In this document: piece by piece, positions 16,709 through 26,325 of the stretch
Position numbering within the stretch: the first letter of the stretch is position 1
Layout of the letters: each line of letters opens with the position of its first letter
Assembly: GCF_022549775.1 (NCBI RefSeq)
Contig: NZ_JAKZGP010000005.1
Coordinates: 1-64,000 of the forward strand
Reading direction: 5' to 3'
DNA length: 64,000 nucleotides
From: Belliella filtrata
GTDB taxonomy: Bacteria > Bacteroidota > Bacteroidia > Cytophagales > Cyclobacteriaceae
Made by a program: the position numbers and the translations under genes
The notes under the pieces: generated by a model
The model's database searches: none
What the model saw: the letters and a program-made list of their open reading frames with translations, nothing else
Told to the model about the DNA's origin: nothing

Positions 16709-17043
16709 AAAAAGAAGATATTACCATAAAGGAGGCACAAGAGGCGGTGGATCATTGGATAAAAACTATCGGAGTTAGGTATTTTAATGAACTGACAAAT
16801 ATGACGATCCTAATGGAGGAGGTTGGAGAATTGGCTCGCATTATGGCTAGAAAATATGGTGAGCAATCATTCAAAGAATCAGACAAAGGAAGTGATCTTG
16901 GAGATGAAATGGCGGATGTACTATGGGTATTGATTTGCCTGGCAAATCAGACAGGCATAGACCTCACAGACGCTTTGAAAAAGAATTTTGAAAAGAAGAA
17001 TGTAAGGGATATAGATAGACATAAGAATAATGACAAATTATGA
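16705..17043 (+). CDS. MazG-like nucleotide pyrophosphohydrolase
   Basis: A 112-residue all-alpha NTP pyrophosphatase of the MazG/RS21-C6 type, expected to hydrolyse non-canonical or excess (d)NTPs to the monophosphate. The Mg-binding motifs are visible: EEVGELAR (E-E-x-x-E, about residues 37-44) and GDEMADVLW (E-x-x-D, about 71-79). It is the last of the overlapping genes begun by DUF7935. Pairing with dtd suggests a shared quality-control theme, which is inference. Confidence 0.88.
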   Translation: MKKEDITIKEAQEAVDHWIKTIGVRYFNELTNMTILMEEVGELARIMARKYGEQSFKESDKGSDLGDEMADVLWVLICLANQTGIDLTDALKKNFEKKNVRDIDRHKNNDKL

Positions 17044-17117
17044 CGTCTTAACTTATTTTGAATTTATTTAAGGGTTAATAACCTAAAACTTTTTCAACTA
17101 AGCCGGGTTTGAAATGA

Positions 17118-17255
17118 ATGAAAAAGGAATTTTTGCCGCAAAAGATTTGCCCTGTATGTAATAGACCATTTTCTTGGAGGAAAAAGTGGGAGAAAAATTG
17201 GGACTCGGTAACTTATTGTTCCAAAAAGTGCAAAGGGAATAAAAAAGTAAAGTAG
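17118..17255 (+). CDS. DUF2256 zinc-finger microprotein
   Basis: A 45-residue protein too short for most gene callers. It has [20 protein letters not shown] followed by YCSKKCKG, giving the four-Cys pattern C-x2-C ... C-x3-C with RPFxWRKKW that defines DUF2256. It probably binds one zinc ion. The function is unknown; family members often lie near photolyase-like or deoxynucleotide genes. An overlapping ATG at 17114 is in another frame and gives only 14 residues, so the ATG at 17118 is the start. Confidence 0.8.
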   Translation: MKKEFLPQKICPVCNRPFSWRKKWEKNWDSVTYCSKKCKGNKKVK

Positions 17256-17375
17256 AAATGAAGCAAGTCAGGTAGTATTTTACTATTTGATTTTTAATAT
17301 TTTTTACAGTATTTGGACTACTTTTTTACATATGATTTTAAATATTAACTTTGCTCCATCATTAAACTTTCAAAG

Positions 17376-18647
17376 ATGAGTGATCAGAATATTAAACCCA
17401 TGACCACTTGGGTTCAGGTACCCAAAAATTCAGACTTTACTATTTACAATCTTCCTTTTGGAGTTTTTGAAACGAAGAGAATTTCTGCAAGGGCAGGGGT
17501 TGCTATAGGTGACAAAATTGTTGATCTTTCTGTATTGCATGATGAAGGCTTTTTTTCTGATATCACCCAATTGCCAAATGATATTTTCTTAAGGAGTTCT
17601 CTTAATGACTTTATAGCATTAGGTAAACCTGTTACTAAAAAAGTAAGGGAAAGGGTTCAAGAGTTGCTTCTTGAAGAGAATGAGAATCTTCGAGAGCATC
17701 AGTGCAGAGGGAAAGCGATGGTGGGAAGAAAAGAAGCGACAATGTTGCTGCCAGTGAAAATAGGCGATTATACTGATTTTTATAGCAGTATCGAGCATGC
17801 TACTAATGTAGGTACCATGTTTAGAGATCCTAATAATGCGCTGTTGCCCAATTGGAAACATTTGCCAGTAGGATATCACGGAAGAGCTTCTTCAATCATT
17901 CCTTCAGGAATTCCTATTACTAGACCGAAAGGACAGTTTAAAGATCCTGATATGGATGTTCCAGCATTTGGACCTAGCAGAAGGTTAGACTTTGAACTAG
18001 AGTTGGCATTTATCACCGGTAGACAAACAAAGATGGGTGAAAGTGTAAGTACAGAAGAAGCTGAAGAATATATTTTCGGATTTGTTTTGTTCAATGATTG
18101 GTCTGCAAGAGATATTCAATCTTGGGAGTATGTTCCCTTGGGTCCCTTTCTAGGTAAGAATTTCGCATCAAGTATATCTCCCTGGATTGTTACTTTGGAG
18201 GCTTTAGAGTTCGTCAGGATGGCTGGGCCTAATCAAGATACGCCTGTCTTACCCTACCTTCAATGTCAAAATAATCATGCATTTGACATCAATTTGGAAG
18301 TCTATATCAAACCTGAGAATAATGAAGCAAGTAAGGTTTGTACTTCTAATTTTAAACACATGTATTGGAACATTGCCCAGCAATTGGCTCATCATACTGT
18401 CAATGGATGCAATATCAATGTTGGAGATTTGTATGCCTCAGGAACAATTTCTGGATCTACAGAAGATAGTTATGGATCAATGCTAGAACTAGCTTGGAAA
18501 GGCACAAAACCAATTCAACTAAAGGATGGAGAGGAGAGAACCTTTATAGAGGATGGAGATACAGTAACACTGAAAGGTTACAGTGAGCGTGATGGAATAA
18601 GAGTAGGCTTTGGTGAGGTTAGCACAAAAGTGTTACCATCCAATTAA
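17376..18647 (+). CDS. fahA: fumarylacetoacetase
   Basis: Last enzyme of tyrosine degradation, splitting 4-fumarylacetoacetate into fumarate and acetoacetate in the cytoplasm. The 423-residue length matches eukaryotic-type FAH. The catalytic block GDYTDFYSSIEHATNVGTMF contains the metal-binding Asp and general-base His, and KHLPVGYHGRASS, DFELELAFITG (metal-binding Glu pair) and FNDWSARDIQ follow. A -7-like element TAACTTTG lies at 17346-17353. No other tyrosine-pathway gene (hmgA, hpd) is adjacent. A strong hairpin terminates it. Confidence 0.97.
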   Translation: MSDQNIKPMTTWVQVPKNSDFTIYNLPFGVFETKRISARAGVAIGDKIVDLSVLHDEGFFSDITQLPNDIFLRSSLNDFIALGKPVTKKVRERVQELLLEENENLREHQCRGKAMVGRKEATMLLPVKIGDYTDFYSSIEHATNVGTMFRDPNNALLPNWKHLPVGYHGRASSIIPSGIPITRPKGQFKDPDMDVPAFGPSRRLDFELELAFITGRQTKMGESVSTEEAEEYIFGFVLFNDWSARDIQSWEYVPLGPFLGKNFASSISPWIVTLEALEFVRMAGPNQDTPVLPYLQCQNNHAFDINLEVYIKPENNEASKVCTSNFKHMYWNIAQQLAHHTVNGCNINVGDLYASGTISGSTEDSYGSMLELAWKGTKPIQLKDGEERTFIEDGDTVTLKGYSERDGIRVGFGEVSTKVLPSN

Positions 18648-18674
18648 AGACCAACGGAGATTGAATATATATAA

Positions 18675-18713
18675 AAGCGAGGGTTTTAGAAGCTAATTCT
18701 AAAACCCTCGCTT
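18675..18713. terminator. bidirectional terminator between fahA and ppx
   Basis: A perfect 16-bp stem (aagcgagggttttaga / tctaaaaccctcgctt) with a 7-base loop lies between two convergent genes. It is flanked by T-rich sequence on both sides. Confidence 0.85.
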
Positions 18714-18757
18714 GTTCTTATAGTAATGAAATAAGAAAGTAAATTGAAAACAAAAAG

Positions 18758-19675
18758 TTAATTGTTAGACTTTTTCATTTTATTTCTTTCATAGAGTACA
18801 TTCATCAAGCCATCCTTCAACCCCACATCGGGTACTATCATTCTTTTTGAGGACGCGGCTGACATAGCGGCAAGGTAAATTTTACTGGCTGGTATAATCA
18901 CATCAGCCCGATCGGGGTTCAAATTGAGCTTATTTACCCTATCATCATAAGAAAAAGTCTCTAAATAAGCTTTGATCTCGGTGATCTTTTCAATACTTAT
19001 GTATCTTTTGTTTTTGGATGGATTACTGAGCTCAAATATTTTATTAATGTTACCACCAGTTCCAATACAAGTGATTTTATCTTTTTTAGAAATATGATCA
19101 CTGATGAACTTATTCATACTCCTCCAGACGGTTTCAGGAATGTTATCATCTAGTGCCCTGACGGATCCAATCTTGAATGATTTAGAAGCAACCTTCTGTT
19201 GCTTATTGTAAATATTAAGCTCTGTACTCCCGCCACCTACATCTATATGTAAATAGGGCTTATCATCTATATAAGACCATAAAGCTAGGTTAATCAGCTC
19301 GGCTTCCCGATTTCCATCTATGATTTGAATTTTCAATCCTATGTCTTGCTTTACTTCGTCTACAATTTCTTTACCATTAGAAGACTCTCTCATGGCCGAA
19401 GTTGCGCAGACCATATAATCATCGACTTCATAAAGATCAATTAAAAGTTTGAAAGCCTTCATTAATTTGACAAACTTTCTCCTATTTTTCTCGCTAATTT
19501 TTTGGACATGAAACACATCCATGCCTAGTCTGAGCGGAAATCTTAAATACTCAAGTTTTTTGAAGTTGATGCTGCCTTCATAATGAGTTACATTGGTGAT
19601 TTGCAGTCTAATGGCATTTGATCCGATGTCTACAGCGGCTAGTTTCAAGGTTTGATTTAGGTTTGATGATAACAA
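18758..19675 (-). CDS. Ppx/GppA family phosphatase (exopolyphosphatase-like)
   Basis: Member of the sugar-kinase/actin-fold Ppx-GppA family, which hydrolyses polyphosphate ends or pppGpp. Visible motifs are AVDIGSNAIRLQI (phosphate-1 loop, about residues 14-26), HIDVGGGSTELNIY (about 139-152) and GTGGNINKIFEL near 205. At 305 residues it has the core two domains only and lacks the C-terminal HD-like extension of E. coli Ppx. ppk1 lies elsewhere in this window, so polyphosphate turnover is plausible, but the two are not linked in an operon. Confidence 0.88.
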   Translation of the reverse strand: MLSSNLNQTLKLAAVDIGSNAIRLQITNVTHYEGSINFKKLEYLRFPLRLGMDVFHVQKISEKNRRKFVKLMKAFKLLIDLYEVDDYMVCATSAMRESSNGKEIVDEVKQDIGLKIQIIDGNREAELINLALWSYIDDKPYLHIDVGGGSTELNIYNKQQKVASKSFKIGSVRALDDNIPETVWRSMNKFISDHISKKDKITCIGTGGNINKIFELSNPSKNKRYISIEKITEIKAYLETFSYDDRVNKLNLNPDRADVIIPASKIYLAAMSAASSKRMIVPDVGLKDGLMNVLYERNKMKKSNN

Positions 19676-19753
19676 AATTATTTCGATATGATTTGTGCAA
19701 ATGACAAATCATATCGAAAATAGCCAAAAATGATTGAATAGGATTATAAAATC

Positions 19754-19963
19754 CTATTTTTTTCTTGTGGTGATAAGTAAAATAATTCCAGCTGCTATGC
19801 TAATACCACCTGCATAGTTTGGCCAACTTACTTCATTTTCCTTTTCTTTATTAACTTGAATAGGACCTGCATCGATAATGTTTTCTTCCGTATTGAATGA
19901 AAATCCTGAAAAGATAAACATGGCAATGCCTACGACGATTAATATAATTCCAAATGCTTTCAT
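19754..19963 (-). CDS. small two-span membrane protein
   Basis: A 69-residue protein with two hydrophobic helices (about residues 3-22 and 49-65) separated by a polar loop containing IDAGPIQVNKEKE, and ending in TTRKK. This arrangement is common in Bacteroidota and other bacteria as a conserved hypothetical protein. I recognise no function. It lies about 50 bases after the TerC-type gene on the same strand and may be cotranscribed with it. Confidence 0.7.
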   Translation of the reverse strand: MKAFGIILIVVGIAMFIFSGFSFNTEENIIDAGPIQVNKEKENEVSWPNYAGGISIAAGIILLITTRKK

Positions 19964-20010
19964 AATGTTAGTTGGTTTTTTCTAACACTTAAAGCAAGAA
20001 GTTTACCAAA

Positions 20011-20997
20011 CTACTTGCTTTCTTGCAAGGATTTATACCTTTTCCATGAAGCTATAATACTTATGGCAAGAATGGAAATGATTACTGTCAGCGAAATGTA
20101 TGCTGGCGGATGATAAAATGCCGAAATAAGCATTTTTACTCCAACAAAGCCTAAAATGAAAGATAACCCATAATGAAGGTAATGAAACATATCAAAGCTA
20201 TTGGCAAGTAAAAAATACAAAGACCTAAGTCCAAGAATTGCAAAAATATTGGAGGTATACAATATCACAGGATCATTAGAAATGGCAAATATTGCAGGTA
20301 TAGAGTCAACGGCAAATAATAGATCTGTGAATTCAATAACAGCCACTACTACCAAGAGTTGAGTCGCAAACCTTTTGCCGTTTATCCTAACGAAAAAATT
20401 GCTTCCATGATAATTGCTGTCTACTCGGAATATTTTGTGAATCAGTCTAGTGCCCAGCGACCTGGAAAAGTCTTTAGCTGAATCATCTTGATCATTTTGG
20501 CCAAATGTCTGAATTCCTGCATAGATCAAAAAGAAACCAAAAATGGTTAATATCACATTGATTTTCACCTCATATCCCAGTACACTAAATGTAGGCAGGA
20601 AAGTAAGCTCAATAAGAGCAACTCCAAAGAATATGAATAAAGCACGTAAAATGATGGCTCCTAAAATCCCATAAAACAATACTTTGTGTTGATATTTATC
20701 AGGTACTTTGAAATACTTGAATACTAAAATAAAGACGAAGAGATTATCAACACTCAATGCTTTTTCTATGATAAATGCAGCATAATAGTCAGATGCTTTT
20801 TCTGCTCCAAAGTCTAAGTAAATATAGCCACCGAAAAGTAAACCAATCCCGATCCAAACGATAGACCAATTTAATGCTTCTTTTGTAGATACCTTATGTG
20901 CTTCCTTATTGAAAACAAATAAATCAATAGCGAGCAATGCTATTATAATTACAGCGAATCCTATAAGCGCATAGCTTTTATCTTGAATGTATTCCAA
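20011..20997 (-). CDS. TerC family integral membrane protein (Alx-like)
   Basis: An inner-membrane protein of 328 residues with eight to nine hydrophobic segments. The family-typical acidic residues within membrane segments are visible in EKALSVDNLFVF (about residues 83-94) and IEFTDLLFAVDSIPAIFAIS (about 221-240). Relatives such as Alx and MeeF/MeeY-type TerC proteins export manganese, partly to metallate exported enzymes. Metal export is therefore a reasonable prediction but cannot be read directly. Confidence 0.92.
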   Translation of the reverse strand: MEYIQDKSYALIGFAVIIIALLAIDLFVFNKEAHKVSTKEALNWSIVWIGIGLLFGGYIYLDFGAEKASDYYAAFIIEKALSVDNLFVFILVFKYFKVPDKYQHKVLFYGILGAIILRALFIFFGVALIELTFLPTFSVLGYEVKINVILTIFGFFLIYAGIQTFGQNDQDDSAKDFSRSLGTRLIHKIFRVDSNYHGSNFFVRINGKRFATQLLVVVAVIEFTDLLFAVDSIPAIFAISNDPVILYTSNIFAILGLRSLYFLLANSFDMFHYLHYGLSFILGFVGVKMLISAFYHPPAYISLTVIISILAISIIASWKRYKSLQESK

Positions 20998-21055
20998 TGA
21001 AATAATATTTACAATTTATAAGAATTAATAAGTAAAAATGATGAATAAAAATAGC

Positions 21056-21337
21056 TTACATGGTGTTGTAAACGCCTTTTTTTAACTTCTTTTTTACCTT
21101 GAAATAATTGAAAAAGCCTAAAAACATCAAACCAATACTTAAAGCAAATGCCAGGTAACCCAAGTCACTGATGTGACTCAATACGTTTACTTCCATAAGG
21201 GCTGTACCACTGACCAAAAAATAAAGGGATGTTCTGATATATGAAAGAAGCGTTCTATCATTGGCAAGTGTGGTTCGCTGTCTGGCAAGATAATCTCGGA
21301 CTATCATTTGTTCTTCAGGTAATTTCTCTTTTTCCAT
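21056..21337 (-). CDS. DUF202 (YidH-type) membrane protein
   Basis: From the ATG at 21337 this gives 93 residues. IVRDYLARQRTTLANDRTLLSYIRT is the DUF202 signature (N-terminal L-A-x-x-R-T-x-L-A-x-x-R-T-x-L), split here only for description. Two membrane helices follow and a basic tail. An in-frame ATG at 21430 would add 31 residues reaching towards the divergent dCMP deaminase gene, so I prefer the shorter form. The role of DUF202 proteins is unknown. Confidence 0.8.
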   Translation of the reverse strand: MEKEKLPEEQMIVRDYLARQRTTLANDRTLLSYIRTSLYFLVSGTALMEVNVLSHISDLGYLAFALSIGLMFLGFFNYFKVKKKLKKGVYNTM

Positions 21338-21469
21338 GTTGTAAAACCTTTGATACAAAAGTAAAAATTTATCCTCTGAAATTTGTGAAATAAAGCTCAC
21401 AATCCGATGAAGATTTGTTTTCTTTGCCAATTCAACTTAATTTCCCTTAAATACCGTACAGCTTTAGAG

Positions 21470-21952
21470 ATGGATAAACCGAATTTTGATGATATTTTTA
21501 TGGAATTGGCAGTGAATCTAGCCAAGAGATCTCATTGTATCAAAAAGCATGTAGGTGCAGTATTGACCAAGGAAACTAGAATCATATCTATTGGATATAA
21601 CGGACCTCCTTCAGGCACACACAATTGCGACGAGGAATTTCCTCACGAAGGATGTGCTAGAGATAGTAAAGGAAGCTGTACTTTGGCGATTCATGCAGAG
21701 CAAAATGCTATCTTATACGCTGTAAAGAACAATACCTCTGTAGAAGGATCAACACTTTATGTGACTTTAGCGCCTTGTTTGGCATGTGCTAGAATCATAT
21801 TTTCAATGGGAATACATCGCGTAATTTACCTGTATTCTTATGCAGAATACAAAGGCTTACCTTTTGATGAAGGTGTTGAATTCCTGAAAAAATTTGGAGT
21901 TACAGTCGAAAAATATGAGAAAACTATTGCTATGGAAGATCCATTGATTTAA
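21470..21952 (+). CDS. deoxycytidylate deaminase
   Basis: Zinc enzyme converting dCMP to dUMP for dTTP synthesis. From the ATG at 21470 the length is 160. The zinc-binding sites are HAEQNAI (His and catalytic Glu) and APCLACA (two Cys), with GYNGPPSGTHNC near the N-terminus typical of dCMP deaminase and ComEB. The in-frame ATG at 21407 would add 21 residues unlike the family and overlap the divergent promoter region, so I chose the later start. Confidence 0.93.
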   Translation: MDKPNFDDIFMELAVNLAKRSHCIKKHVGAVLTKETRIISIGYNGPPSGTHNCDEEFPHEGCARDSKGSCTLAIHAEQNAILYAVKNNTSVEGSTLYVTLAPCLACARIIFSMGIHRVIYLYSYAEYKGLPFDEGVEFLKKFGVTVEKYEKTIAMEDPLI

Positions 21953-22114
21953 GGCTAGCTAAAAAATTGATTGTATGTATTTTTAGAAAGTTTTAAATGA
22001 GCTTGTTACAAATTTCTTGCAATACTTCTTATACTTCATAGATTGGTAGTATTTGAAATCCATAATATATCAAGGTTTTCAAGTAGACTTACCTTAGTTG
22101 AATACGGTTCAAAC

Positions 22115-23128
22115 TTATAGGAAATTTACTTCTGGGTGAAGCATGATCCCAAATTTGTTGAATACCGAAGTTCGGATTTCTTTACTCAACTTGGCAATTT
22201 CCAAACCATCACCATTTCCATAGTTCACCAATACCAAGGGTTGATTTTTGTGAACACCAATACTTCCAAAAGTTTTACCTTTCCAGCCATCTTGCTCAAT
22301 AAGCCATGCTGCAGGTACTTTTATACCTCCTTCCACAGGATACCCTGGTATGCTTGAGTACTTCTCTTTCAACTCATCATATTGATCTGTAGAAATGGTT
22401 GGGTTTTTGAAAAAACTTCCAGCATTACCAATGACCTTTGGGTCAGGAAGCTTTTGCTGCCTGATTTGGATGACTGCATCTGATATTGACCTGATCGAGA
22501 GAGTTGTATTTCCCATTTGTTTCAAAGTCTCAGCAATTGCACCGTAAGACACATTGAATTTTGGTGTTTTATCGAGTTTGAAGTACACCTTGGTTATGAT
22601 GTACTGATCTTTCAATTCATTTTTAAAGACACTCTCACGATACCCAAATTTACAACTATCCCAATCAAAAGTTTCTAAGGCTAAAGTCGCTCTGTTGATC
22701 GCTTCAAGTTTATCAAATACTTCTTTAATCTCAATACCATAAGCTCCTATGTTTTGCATTGGCGATGCTCCCACAGTGCCTGGAATCAAGGAAAGGTTTT
22801 CTACTCCAGCCCAATCATTGGCTATACAATGCATTACGAAATCATGCCATACTTCACCAGCTCCCACAGCTACTTGAAGATATCCATCCTTCTCTTGAGT
22901 AATCTCTATACCTTTTAGCTCTATTTTAAGTACCCATGCATCGATATCTTGAGTCAAGAGTATATTGCTACCACCACCCAAAACGATGAGCGAAACATCT
23001 TTTGATTTTGCTCCCTCAATGGCATTTTTAACATCATCAATTGATTCTGCAACCGAAAAAAACTTTGCTTTTTTATCAATTCCGAAGGTATTATAGGGTA
23101 GAAGTGAAATGTTTTCTTGTATATTCAT
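22115..23128 (-). CDS. murB: UDP-N-acetylenolpyruvoylglucosamine reductase
   Basis: FAD enzyme of peptidoglycan synthesis that reduces UDP-GlcNAc-enolpyruvate to UDP-MurNAc with NADPH. Type I (E. coli-like) MurB of 337 residues. The FAD-binding VLGGGSNILL lies at 49-58 and PGTVGASPMQNIGAYG at 116-131. The catalytic residues are R164 in FGYRES, S238 in GNAGSFFKNP and E333 in the C-terminal HPEVNFL. It is monocistronic, outside the usual dcw cluster. Confidence 0.97.
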   Translation of the reverse strand: MNIQENISLLPYNTFGIDKKAKFFSVAESIDDVKNAIEGAKSKDVSLIVLGGGSNILLTQDIDAWVLKIELKGIEITQEKDGYLQVAVGAGEVWHDFVMHCIANDWAGVENLSLIPGTVGASPMQNIGAYGIEIKEVFDKLEAINRATLALETFDWDSCKFGYRESVFKNELKDQYIITKVYFKLDKTPKFNVSYGAIAETLKQMGNTTLSIRSISDAVIQIRQQKLPDPKVIGNAGSFFKNPTISTDQYDELKEKYSSIPGYPVEGGIKVPAAWLIEQDGWKGKTFGSIGVHKNQPLVLVNYGNGDGLEIAKLSKEIRTSVFNKFGIMLHPEVNFL

Positions 23129-23215
23129 GGTTAAAATTCTTCCTGCGAAGTAAACAAGATTTTGTTCAAATAGAAAGGTTCGCAGTATTTTAAAGTATGA
23201 TTAAATTTTAGTAGC

Positions 23216-24163
23216 ATGAAAGAAATGGTTATCAACGGCATAAGAATCAGGCCGGGACAAAGCGTCAATATTGAAATTGCAATTGCTAGATTACCAACAC
23301 ACACCTTGATCGATTTACCAATTATAATCAAACGGGCCAAAGAAGATGGTCCAGTAGTATTGATTTCTGGAGGAGTACATGGTGATGAGATCAATGGTAT
23401 TGTTGCTGTAAAAAGGATGTTAGAAGAGGATGATATTACCCCAAAAAAAGGAACAGTGATTTTGATACCATTGGTTAATATTTATGGATTTTTGAGCAAT
23501 TCGAGGACTTTCCCAGATGGTAGAGATCTCAACAGGAGTTTTCCTGGAAGTAAAAAGGGATCTCTGGCTTCACAAATTGCATTTATTTTGACCAATGAAA
23601 TTATACCACTGATAGACTATGGTATAGATATTCACACTGGGGGAAGAATGCTGTCTAATTACCCTCAAATAAGAGTGGATTATAAAGACAAGAAAGGTGT
23701 TGAATTGGCTAAAGCTTTTGGAACTCATTATATTCTTAACTCTCCTCACATTGACAAATCCTTCAGAAAAGAAGCTTATAAAATGCGGAAAAGTATTCTT
23801 GTGTATGAAGGTGGGGAATCCATGCGCATTGATGACTTTGCAGTAGAGGAGGCTATTTCGGGTACTAAAAGACTTCTGCATCATCTGGGTATGCTGGATA
23901 GTGCGCCAGAACCCAAACAAGGACACCTTTTGACAGAAAGTTCTTGGTTGAGAGCCAAGATTTCAGGGATTTTCATGACATCTGTACAGTTGGGAGATCA
24001 AGTAAAGAAAGGTCAAGTACTGGCACGTATTTCTGATCCCTATGGGCAAGTGAAAGTACCTGTCAAATGTACTACAAATGGCTACATAGTAGGACTCAAT
24101 AATAATCCAGTCGTGAACGCAGGTGATGCATTAATTCACGTGGGAAAAGGTGGGTTGATCTGA
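23216..24163 (+). CDS. succinylglutamate desuccinylase/aspartoacylase family protein
   Basis: A zinc carboxypeptidase-like deacylase of 315 residues. Zinc ligands are seen in SGGVHGDEING (H55, E58) and in GIDIHTGGRM (His near 144), and RDLNRSFPG (about 102-110) is the substrate-binding segment of the M14-like fold. The last 70 residues (KISGIFMTSVQLGDQVKKGQ onward) look like a lipoyl/biotin-type hairpin domain, as in many bacterial members. The substrate is probably an N-acyl amino acid, but is not known. A terminator follows. Confidence 0.88.
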   Translation: MKEMVINGIRIRPGQSVNIEIAIARLPTHTLIDLPIIIKRAKEDGPVVLISGGVHGDEINGIVAVKRMLEEDDITPKKGTVILIPLVNIYGFLSNSRTFPDGRDLNRSFPGSKKGSLASQIAFILTNEIIPLIDYGIDIHTGGRMLSNYPQIRVDYKDKKGVELAKAFGTHYILNSPHIDKSFRKEAYKMRKSILVYEGGESMRIDDFAVEEAISGTKRLLHHLGMLDSAPEPKQGHLLTESSWLRAKISGIFMTSVQLGDQVKKGQVLARISDPYGQVKVPVKCTTNGYIVGLNNNPVVNAGDALIHVGKGGLI

Positions 24164-24176
24164 TCTATGTTGCTTC

Positions 24177-24218
24177 AACCTCCAATTCAAATTAAAATGT
24201 TTTGGAGGTTTTCTCTTT
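24177..24218 (+). terminator. terminator after the aspartoacylase-like gene
   Basis: Arms aacctccaa (24177-24185) and ttggaggtt (24202-24210) form a 9-bp stem with a 16-base loop, followed by a T-rich tail (ttctcttttc). Confidence 0.65.
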
Positions 24219-24392
24219 TCCTAAAATCCGCAAACCTTTCAGGTTTTTATTAACGATGATTTGAGTTAGAGGAATAGTTAAGTTTCTACTAGAATAAAAA
24301 TTTAATAATTCTAATAAATTACTTTCTTTTTAGTACCGCGTAGTGGTTTTATATGTATATTTATATTTGTCATAAGCCAACTAGAATAATCT

Positions 24393-25349
24393 ATGAATTC
24401 TTTATCATTTGCAAATGGAGACCAGTTTCCAATCATTGGGTTGGGTACTTGGAAGTCTAAACCTGGGGAAGTATACCAAGCTGTATTATGGGCATTGAAA
24501 TCAGGCTATAGACATATAGATTGTGCTGCTATTTACAACAATGAAGTGGAAGTAGGGAAAGCTTTAAGCCATGCATTTGCAGAAGGGATTGTAGCTAGAA
24601 AGGATCTATTTATCACCTCAAAACTTTGGAATGATAGTCACAGAATAGAAGATGTGAAGGTTGGTATTCAAAAATCTCTAAAAGAGTTGCAGCTTGATTA
24701 CCTGGACCTATATTTAGTACATTGGCCTGTTAGTTTCAAAAAAGGAGTAGGCTTTGCTGAGAATAGAGAGCAGTATTACACCTATGAGGACGTTCCACTT
24801 GCACAGACTTGGCAGGGAATGCAACAGGTTCAGCAAGAAGGTATGACCAGGCATATTGGGGTTTCTAATTTCAATATCGCCAAACTCAAAGAGTTGTTTG
24901 CAGTGGGAGGGCAAGGTCCAGAATTGAATCAAGTAGAAATGCATCCTTATCTGAAACAAGAAAAACTAGTGAAATTTTGTAAGGAAAAGGGGATGCTAAT
25001 GACAGCCTATTCCCCATTAGGATCAGGCGATAGGTCTTCATCAAGCAAAAAATCAGATGAACCAAAACTTTTCGAAGATCATCTGGTATCGAGCTTGGCA
25101 GATAAGTACAAAGTTAGTCCAGCTCAAATATTGATAGCTTTTTCGGTGCATAGGAATATTGCTGTGATCCCTAAGTCAGTAAACGAAGAAAGGATCAAAC
25201 AGAATTTGGAAGCTGGCGCTATTAAATTTGAAGTAGAAGATTTCAAGGCATTGAATGCTATCACAACCCAATATCGGTTTATTGATGGTACTTTTTTTAC
25301 TGGTTCCAAAAGCCCTTATAAACTAGCGGATCTGTGGGAAGAGTTTTAG
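24393..25349 (+). CDS. aldo/keto reductase
   Basis: An NADPH-dependent carbonyl reductase with a TIM barrel, 318 residues. The catalytic tetrad is visible: Asp and Tyr in HIDCAAIYNNEVEVG, Lys in TSKLWN, and His in LVHWPVS. The cofactor-binding IPKSVNEERIKQN near residue 265 is also present. The family reduces many aldehydes, ketones and sugars, and the specificity is not readable. There are no operon partners. Confidence 0.95.
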   Translation: MNSLSFANGDQFPIIGLGTWKSKPGEVYQAVLWALKSGYRHIDCAAIYNNEVEVGKALSHAFAEGIVARKDLFITSKLWNDSHRIEDVKVGIQKSLKELQLDYLDLYLVHWPVSFKKGVGFAENREQYYTYEDVPLAQTWQGMQQVQQEGMTRHIGVSNFNIAKLKELFAVGGQGPELNQVEMHPYLKQEKLVKFCKEKGMLMTAYSPLGSGDRSSSSKKSDEPKLFEDHLVSSLADKYKVSPAQILIAFSVHRNIAVIPKSVNEERIKQNLEAGAIKFEVEDFKALNAITTQYRFIDGTFFTGSKSPYKLADLWEEF

Positions 25350-25422
25350 GAATGCTGTCGAATATCCCAAAATCAAACTTTAGTTGTTTCAATTGCTTTT
25401 TTAAAATATTCACTTTCTACTA

Positions 25423-26046
25423 ATGAGAAAAATATTCACTTTATTGTTGAGCTTAAGCCTGGTCGTGACATGTTTTGGACAGCAAACTGGCGTTGATTTT
25501 CAAAAATCTTGGAGGGTAGGACTAGGAACTTCTCTAAATGCGCATAGTTTCGTACAGGGAGATAATGGCATTTATAAAGAATTGACAGTAGATTATTCCT
25601 TAACCGATTATTTCAGTACGGGGGTGTATATTGGTCATCAAGATAGATCATATTCTTTTCCGTCTATGAATTCTACTGGATTAAGATTTTTTCAATACAA
25701 CCAAAACTTAACACCTGTCGGTATCAGGGCTAATTTTAACCTCACTTCCTTTATTAACGAAAAAGTTAGCAAAAGTATACTTCCAGCTAACAAGTGGGAG
25801 GTTTACCTCAGCTATTTCGCTGGCATGGTGGTCAATAAAGTAACAGATAGATTCGATAGAAATGCTCATAATTCTCCTGATACCAATATAGACTACACCT
25901 ACTACCTTACAAATGAGGATATCAGTTATCATGCAGGTCTATTGACAGGAGCAACATATTATCCTGTAAATAGTTTTGGTGTTTTTCTTGAGTTTGGATT
26001 AGGTACCATCGGAAATGTAAATACTGGGATTAGAATGAGATTTTAA
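25423..26046 (+). CDS. exported beta-barrel-like hypothetical protein
   Basis: A 207-residue protein with a clear signal peptide (MRKIFTLLLSLSLVVTCFGQ) and alternating polar-aromatic strands typical of small outer-membrane beta-barrels of Bacteroidota. The last residues (NTGIRMRF) end in an aromatic residue, as expected for recognition by the barrel-insertion machinery. Function unknown. It lies 70 bases after the aldo/keto reductase. Confidence 0.75.
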   Translation: MRKIFTLLLSLSLVVTCFGQQTGVDFQKSWRVGLGTSLNAHSFVQGDNGIYKELTVDYSLTDYFSTGVYIGHQDRSYSFPSMNSTGLRFFQYNQNLTPVGIRANFNLTSFINEKVSKSILPANKWEVYLSYFAGMVVNKVTDRFDRNAHNSPDTNIDYTYYLTNEDISYHAGLLTGATYYPVNSFGVFLEFGLGTIGNVNTGIRMRF

Positions 26047-26166
26047 ATTTTATTTTCCTTTGAAGACATTTCCAATGACCTCATTTACCTTACAAAATAA
26101 AGCTTAGTAAAGTAGAAATGTCTTAGCCATTGCCTCTGGTTTGGATGAACATTGTCTAAAAAAACA

Positions 26167-26199
26167 AATTCAATCACCAAATAAAATTTGGTGATTGAA
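26167..26199. terminator. hairpin after the exported protein gene
   Basis: A perfect 15-bp stem (attcaatcaccaaat / atttggtgattgaat) with a 3-base loop. The tail is only moderately T-rich, so it may act as terminator in either direction. Confidence 0.6.
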
Positions 26200-26325
26200 T
26201 TCCACCTTTTATCAATCTGGCTAAATCCACAAAGATTTACTTAAAACTTAAAGAATGATAAATTTACTATAGGCTTTTTGCTAGCTTTGAGAATTGAAGT
26301 TCTTTACATCATTCTTTATCATCCG